From: Geoglobus ahangari
GTDB lineage: Archaea; Halobacteriota; Archaeoglobi; Archaeoglobales; Archaeoglobaceae
Direction: 5' to 3'
Assembly: GCF_001006045.1 (NCBI RefSeq)
Contig: NZ_CP011267.1
Span: 310,001 to 374,000 of the forward strand
DNA length: 64,000 nt
A program made the position numbers and the translations under genes. Below the pieces are notes generated by a model that saw only the letters and a list, made by a program, of their open reading frames with translations, had not been told where the DNA came from and did no database searches. This document shows positions 58,454-64,000 of the stretch, piece by piece (position 1 is the first letter of the stretch; each line of letters starts with the position of its first letter).

Positions 58454-58717
58454 GTGTATGTGATCATAGCCTACGACGTGAACGTGGAGAGGGTGAACAG
58501 GGTAAAGAAGTTTCTGAGGCAGCACCTAAACTGGATCCAGAACTCGCTTTTTGAGGGAGAGATTACCCCCGCCGACCTCGAGGAGATAAAGATGGGGCTG
58601 AAGAAGATCATAGATGAAGACGAGGACATGATCGTGATTTACAGGCTGAGGAGCGCTGATGCTATGAAGAGGGAGGTTATTGGTGTGGAGAAGAGCAGCA
58701 TGGAGGAGGTGATCTGA
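58454..58717 (+). CDS. cas2: CRISPR adaptation protein Cas2
   Basis: An 87 aa ferredoxin-fold partner of Cas1. It begins at a GTG (58454) one base after the cas1 stop: MYVIIAYDVNVERVNRVKKF, with the conserved Asp8 in AYDVN. SLFEGEITPADLEEIK and MIVIYRLRS are diagnostic. Confidence 0.96.
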   Translation: MYVIIAYDVNVERVNRVKKFLRQHLNWIQNSLFEGEITPADLEEIKMGLKKIIDEDEDMIVIYRLRSADAMKREVIGVEKSSMEEVI

Positions 58718-58951
58718 TAACTAAAACGGCACCTTAGTAAACTACATACTAGCTCACAACAAATCATATTAACGGTTATGGCAACAGTAAGAGAAAATAG
58801 AAACTTTAACGTTTTACTTCTTACCTAAACACACTTCAACAAACCTGCTATGGAATTAGAATTTTCAGCTTGCTGTGCTTAGCGCTCTTTCCCTCGAGTT
58901 AGTAGAATAGGGTTCCTCACAAAGCCTTAACACAAAGATGTTGCCCACAAA
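58718..58951. other. Convergent intergenic region, no gene seen
   Basis: An AT-rich stretch of 234 bp between the ends of cas2 and cas3. No repeat, RNA gene or ORF stands out. It separates the adaptation and effector operons. Confidence 0.4.
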
Positions 58952-61150
58952 CTAAATTACCTCTGCAGATTGTTCAATTTCGTCCAAAAGTCCAACATCT
59001 TGGCTATATTTTAGGTCGGCAATCAGTATTCGATGGTTTCTGTCATAGCTGAGAATCTCTCCGAATTTGTTTTTGAGAGCATAATACTTCCAATAGGGAA
59101 GGGGTATCAGATACCGATAAACTTCAATACCTCTTCCATGCTCGATCAATTCAATAGCTTTATTAGCAAATCTAATCGGAACAACTTCCAAACCCTGAAA
59201 CATTCTGTAAAACTGTTGCTCGCTTTCGGTCTTTTTGAGAGGTTGAAGACCTTCAAACAATTCAAGAGCAATTTGTTTGTAATTATTTATTTCGCCAACG
59301 AGTTTGTCCGTTACTTCTGAATAAGCCTCACTCACAAGGTCTGAGATAAGCGATTCCCTGAGAGCCTCTCCATCCAAACTTTTTAAAATTTTAACACTAT
59401 GTTTCACAACATCATAAGGTTCGTAAATTTTCTTATCATTTTCAGAACCCTTCGTCAAAACAAATACATCAGCAATTCTCTTTTCTTTCCATCCCTGTCG
59501 GTTAACTCTCCCAAATCGCTGAATAAGAGCATCGAGAGGGGCTGGTTCTGAAAGAATGGTCTTGAAACTTACATCTAAAGATACTTCAACCACCTGCGTT
59601 GCCACTACAAAATCATAACTCCCCAAATCCCCTTTCAGCTGTCTTTCAAGGCTCTCTCTATCCCCATAAGTAAACCGGCTGTGAAGAAGCATAACTTTAT
59701 AACCATGATTTTTGAGGTATTTGTAAGTCTCAACTGCCCTATCTACAGTATTGCATGCTATTAGCGCGGGCGTAAGACCGTTCTCTTTAAATTCCTGAGC
59801 AAAGGTTTGAATATTACTCTCCATGTTCCCTTCAACAATTTTAATTCGATGTCTTATGAAGCGATCAGCCTCCATCTTCGAAATTTTTAACTTCTCGGGT
59901 TTCAGAAGTTCGATAAAGAGATCTTCGACAAAGTCTGGCAGGGTAGCAGACATAACCAATGCTTTCGTTTTGTACTCACTCAGCATTTCCAACATTGCCA
60001 AGATGATACCCAGAATATTTGATTCATATGCATGTATTTCATCAAAAATTAGCAAAGCGTTTTTTAGCTCACTCAAAGCCATTTCAAAGAAACCAACACC
60101 AAAGAATGCCTTCATTATTTGAAATGGGGTTGTCACTTTAAGAGGAGTAAATATTTTTCTGTACAGGCTTGAAAGACGCTGATATTCAAGATTCGAAGCA
60201 TAAAGATAATAAGAAGACGAACTATGTAAAACTCCAACTAATTCAGGGTTCTTAAAATACTCCAGCATACGATCATACATCGCATTAATGCTTGCTTTAT
60301 AAGGCAGGACATAAAAAATTCTATTTGAAATTCTATTTCCGCTGTGATGGCCATTAGCATCTGCCCATAATAAAGCAGCTTCAGTTTTCCCATATCCAGT
60401 AGGTGCCCTAAGTAAAAGATTGCCTTTGACTTGAATTGCCTGTTTCTGTAATGATCTCCATGCATCTCTTGGAATAGTGAGTGCCAAAGTCTCGGATATG
60501 GTCGGAAGAAGTTTCACTGAGTTCTCGCCCGCGGAGGAAAGGTGATCACATGCATTCAGCAAACCCTTGAGAAAAATTAATTCCTTCCTATATCTCTTCC
60601 AATTTTGATCATACCAGTTTAGCAATCCATCAAAATCATATTCCTTGATATCTTCAATCCATTTATCCGAGAGCCTAAGCTTTCCGAGAGGTTTTCCAAA
60701 AACGTAGATTTCCCAATAGGGAACTTTAGGCACGAGGACTTCGTCAATATAGTCGGAATTTACAAGGAGTTCATCAATTTTTTCGAGATAACTTCTCCAT
60801 ACAAATTTTTCAACTTTGGTTGGCACAGGAAGTTCAGAAAGATATTTATGGTGAGTTAAAATGGACAGCGCAATCAAATTTCTTTCATTTTCAAAATAAT
60901 CCAAAAACTGAGTAAACGCCGTTGAAAGAATTTCATGTCTGTATCCCCAGATTTTTCCTTTTGCTCCAGCTTTTTGAAATCCTATCGAACACTTTCCAAG
61001 ATCGTGTAATAAAATGGAATAAAAAAGAAGTTCCCAAAAGTTTTCGTGCACATCAGAAATCCATGGAAATACCTCTTTCAGACTCTTCATCACATTGAGA
61101 GCGTCGTTGATATGGCATTCAAGAAAATCATTTGGGTTAAACTTTGCCAT
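58952..61150 (-). CDS. cas3: CRISPR helicase-nuclease Cas3 (HD fused)
   Basis: The type I effector nuclease-helicase that degrades target DNA after Cascade binding. 732 aa from the ATG at 61150 (MAKFNPNDFLECHINDA). The N-terminal HD nuclease has His13, His49-Asp50 (LLHDLGKCSIGFQ) and His72 (GYRHEIL). The helicase has Walker A APTGYGKT at 249-256, DEIH at 370-373, SAT at 401-403 and the C-terminal VVATQVVEVSLDVSF and QRFGRVNRQG. The chosen ATG is inside the end of cas5, preceded by AAGGT. Confidence 0.95.
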   Translation of the reverse strand: MAKFNPNDFLECHINDALNVMKSLKEVFPWISDVHENFWELLFYSILLHDLGKCSIGFQKAGAKGKIWGYRHEILSTAFTQFLDYFENERNLIALSILTHHKYLSELPVPTKVEKFVWRSYLEKIDELLVNSDYIDEVLVPKVPYWEIYVFGKPLGKLRLSDKWIEDIKEYDFDGLLNWYDQNWKRYRKELIFLKGLLNACDHLSSAGENSVKLLPTISETLALTIPRDAWRSLQKQAIQVKGNLLLRAPTGYGKTEAALLWADANGHHSGNRISNRIFYVLPYKASINAMYDRMLEYFKNPELVGVLHSSSSYYLYASNLEYQRLSSLYRKIFTPLKVTTPFQIMKAFFGVGFFEMALSELKNALLIFDEIHAYESNILGIILAMLEMLSEYKTKALVMSATLPDFVEDLFIELLKPEKLKISKMEADRFIRHRIKIVEGNMESNIQTFAQEFKENGLTPALIACNTVDRAVETYKYLKNHGYKVMLLHSRFTYGDRESLERQLKGDLGSYDFVVATQVVEVSLDVSFKTILSEPAPLDALIQRFGRVNRQGWKEKRIADVFVLTKGSENDKKIYEPYDVVKHSVKILKSLDGEALRESLISDLVSEAYSEVTDKLVGEINNYKQIALELFEGLQPLKKTESEQQFYRMFQGLEVVPIRFANKAIELIEHGRGIEVYRYLIPLPYWKYYALKNKFGEILSYDRNHRILIADLKYSQDVGLLDEIEQSAEVI

Positions 61151-61784
61151 GCAGACCTTCATAGATCCATACTCCAATGTTTATCTCGGAGTCGTAAAGC
61201 AACTTACCACCATATGTTTGTCTTTTCCTCTGAGCATTATTTCTTGGAAATGGTAGAACGGTAAATGGTCTCGCCATCCTTGCCCTCCTTGGAATTGTTG
61301 AGTAGTCGAATTCTACTGGGAGTGCATGAACCAAACCCGGTAAACCAGAAGTTGCTGGAACAATAGTTCCACCAACAGGAACATTAGTTTTTTCTTCAAG
61401 TTTAACTTTCTCTACACTTTCTACCGTGGCCATGTCACTTGAACGTCCAAGCAATAGCTGATATCTCGGCCGTCTGAAGTAGTTTTCCCACTCATCAGGT
61501 AGGTAGAGGTATAGTGTGTTGTCAAACAGCACCTCTCGCTTTATTACATCAGTTTCGGTTTTCCCCAATGCATATATTCTCTCCAGATCGACCCCCCTGC
61601 CTCCACTCTTGAAGACGTATCCAACAAAAGGAATTTCGGTGAAAGACACTACTTCGCCTCTCGCAGCAGACAATATGCCCTGAATCGTTGATAGCGGTGG
61701 AACTGGCAATGTGGGCTGATAGCCCGACTGAAACGTCGGATACCTGAAGCTTGCAGTCCAGCTTTTTATTTTTACGCGTATCAT
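61137..61784 (-). CDS. cas5: Cascade subunit Cas5
   Basis: A RAMP protein that caps the 5' handle of crRNA in the Cascade complex. 215 aa. The N-terminus MIRVKIKSWTASFRYPTFQS and the motif TLPVPPLSTIQGILSAARG are typical of Cas5 (I-B/I-A Tneap-like Cas5t). No catalytic His pattern of a Cas6-like processing Cas5 is evident, though this cannot be excluded. It lies between cas7 and cas3; the cas3 start is inside its end. Confidence 0.9.
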   Translation of the reverse strand: MIRVKIKSWTASFRYPTFQSGYQPTLPVPPLSTIQGILSAARGEVVSFTEIPFVGYVFKSGGRGVDLERIYALGKTETDVIKREVLFDNTLYLYLPDEWENYFRRPRYQLLLGRSSDMATVESVEKVKLEEKTNVPVGGTIVPATSGLPGLVHALPVEFDYSTIPRRARMARPFTVLPFPRNNAQRKRQTYGGKLLYDSEINIGVWIYEGLHGKV

Positions 61785-61787
61785 AAA

Positions 61788-64000
<2,213 letters not shown>

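Overview
The window is archaeal and most likely from the Archaeoglobales (Archaeoglobus/Geoglobus/Ferroglobus type). Evidence: an archaeal ribosomal-protein supercluster with S4e, L19e, L32e and Rpp29; PCNA, PriL, pelota, Cbf5, NAC and sn-glycerol-1-phosphate dehydrogenase; and, together with these, a bacterial-type GyrB, a tungsten AOR and fatty-acid oxidation genes. The PCNA closely resembles what I recall of the Archaeoglobus fulgidus protein. Initiation follows two patterns. First genes of transcription units commonly have a TATA-like box centred about 25-28 nt before the ATG, which implies leaderless mRNAs. Genes inside operons usually have GGTGAT-like Shine-Dalgarno sequences, and I moved many starts to the ATG just after that motif.

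Layout. 1-3.3 kb: the end of an unidentified gene, a KaiC-like ATPase, the bifunctional FBP aldolase/phosphatase and a large type IV pilin-like protein. 3.3-21.8 kb: one long leftward information-processing cluster running COG2106 methyltransferase, L3-L4-L23-L2-S19-L22-S3-L29-Rpp29-S17-L14-L24-S4e-L5-S14-S8-L6-L32e-L19e-L18-S5-L30-L15, SecY, a YidC-like DUF106 protein, cytidylate kinase, Cbf5, PCNA, PriL and pelota. 21.9-24.1 kb: a tiny ORF, hisA, hisB and a VapBC pair whose toxin is frameshifted. 24.1-27.8 kb: a secreted two-gene operon, a caspase/legumain-like protein with permuted motif order plus a transglutaminase-like lipoprotein, behind a palindromic operator. 28.0 kb: tRNA-Arg(CCG). 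28.7-35.0 kb: an Opp/Dpp peptide ABC transporter whose binding protein appears circularly permuted.

35.1-47.5 kb: NAC, TrmI, spermidine synthase, an EamA transporter, an HD protein, ProC, lipoproteins, AOR, GyrB, a DUF89/ARMT-like protein with a Cys-rich partner, G1P dehydrogenase and a membrane-anchored thioredoxin. 47.6-55.0 kb: Hel308, an acyl-CoA ligase and acyl-CoA dehydrogenase pair, and a PLP decarboxylase with an MFS transporter. 55.2-64 kb: an intact VapBC, a CRISPR array of 11 good repeats plus one degenerate terminal repeat, adaptation genes cas4-cas1-cas2 on the plus strand, and a converging effector operon cas8-cas7-cas5-cas3 on the minus strand. The effector set looks like type I-B (Cst/Tneap-like). 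cas8 runs off the right edge, and no cas6 is visible.

The most interesting items are: two apparently circularly permuted secreted proteins a few kilobases apart (the caspase-like protein and the peptide-binding protein); a PriL with eight extra N-terminal cysteines in ferredoxin-like spacing; three palindromic operator candidates at promoters; and a possible leaderless mini-ORF before gyrB. No searches or structure predictions could be run, so family calls rest on motifs and gene order.
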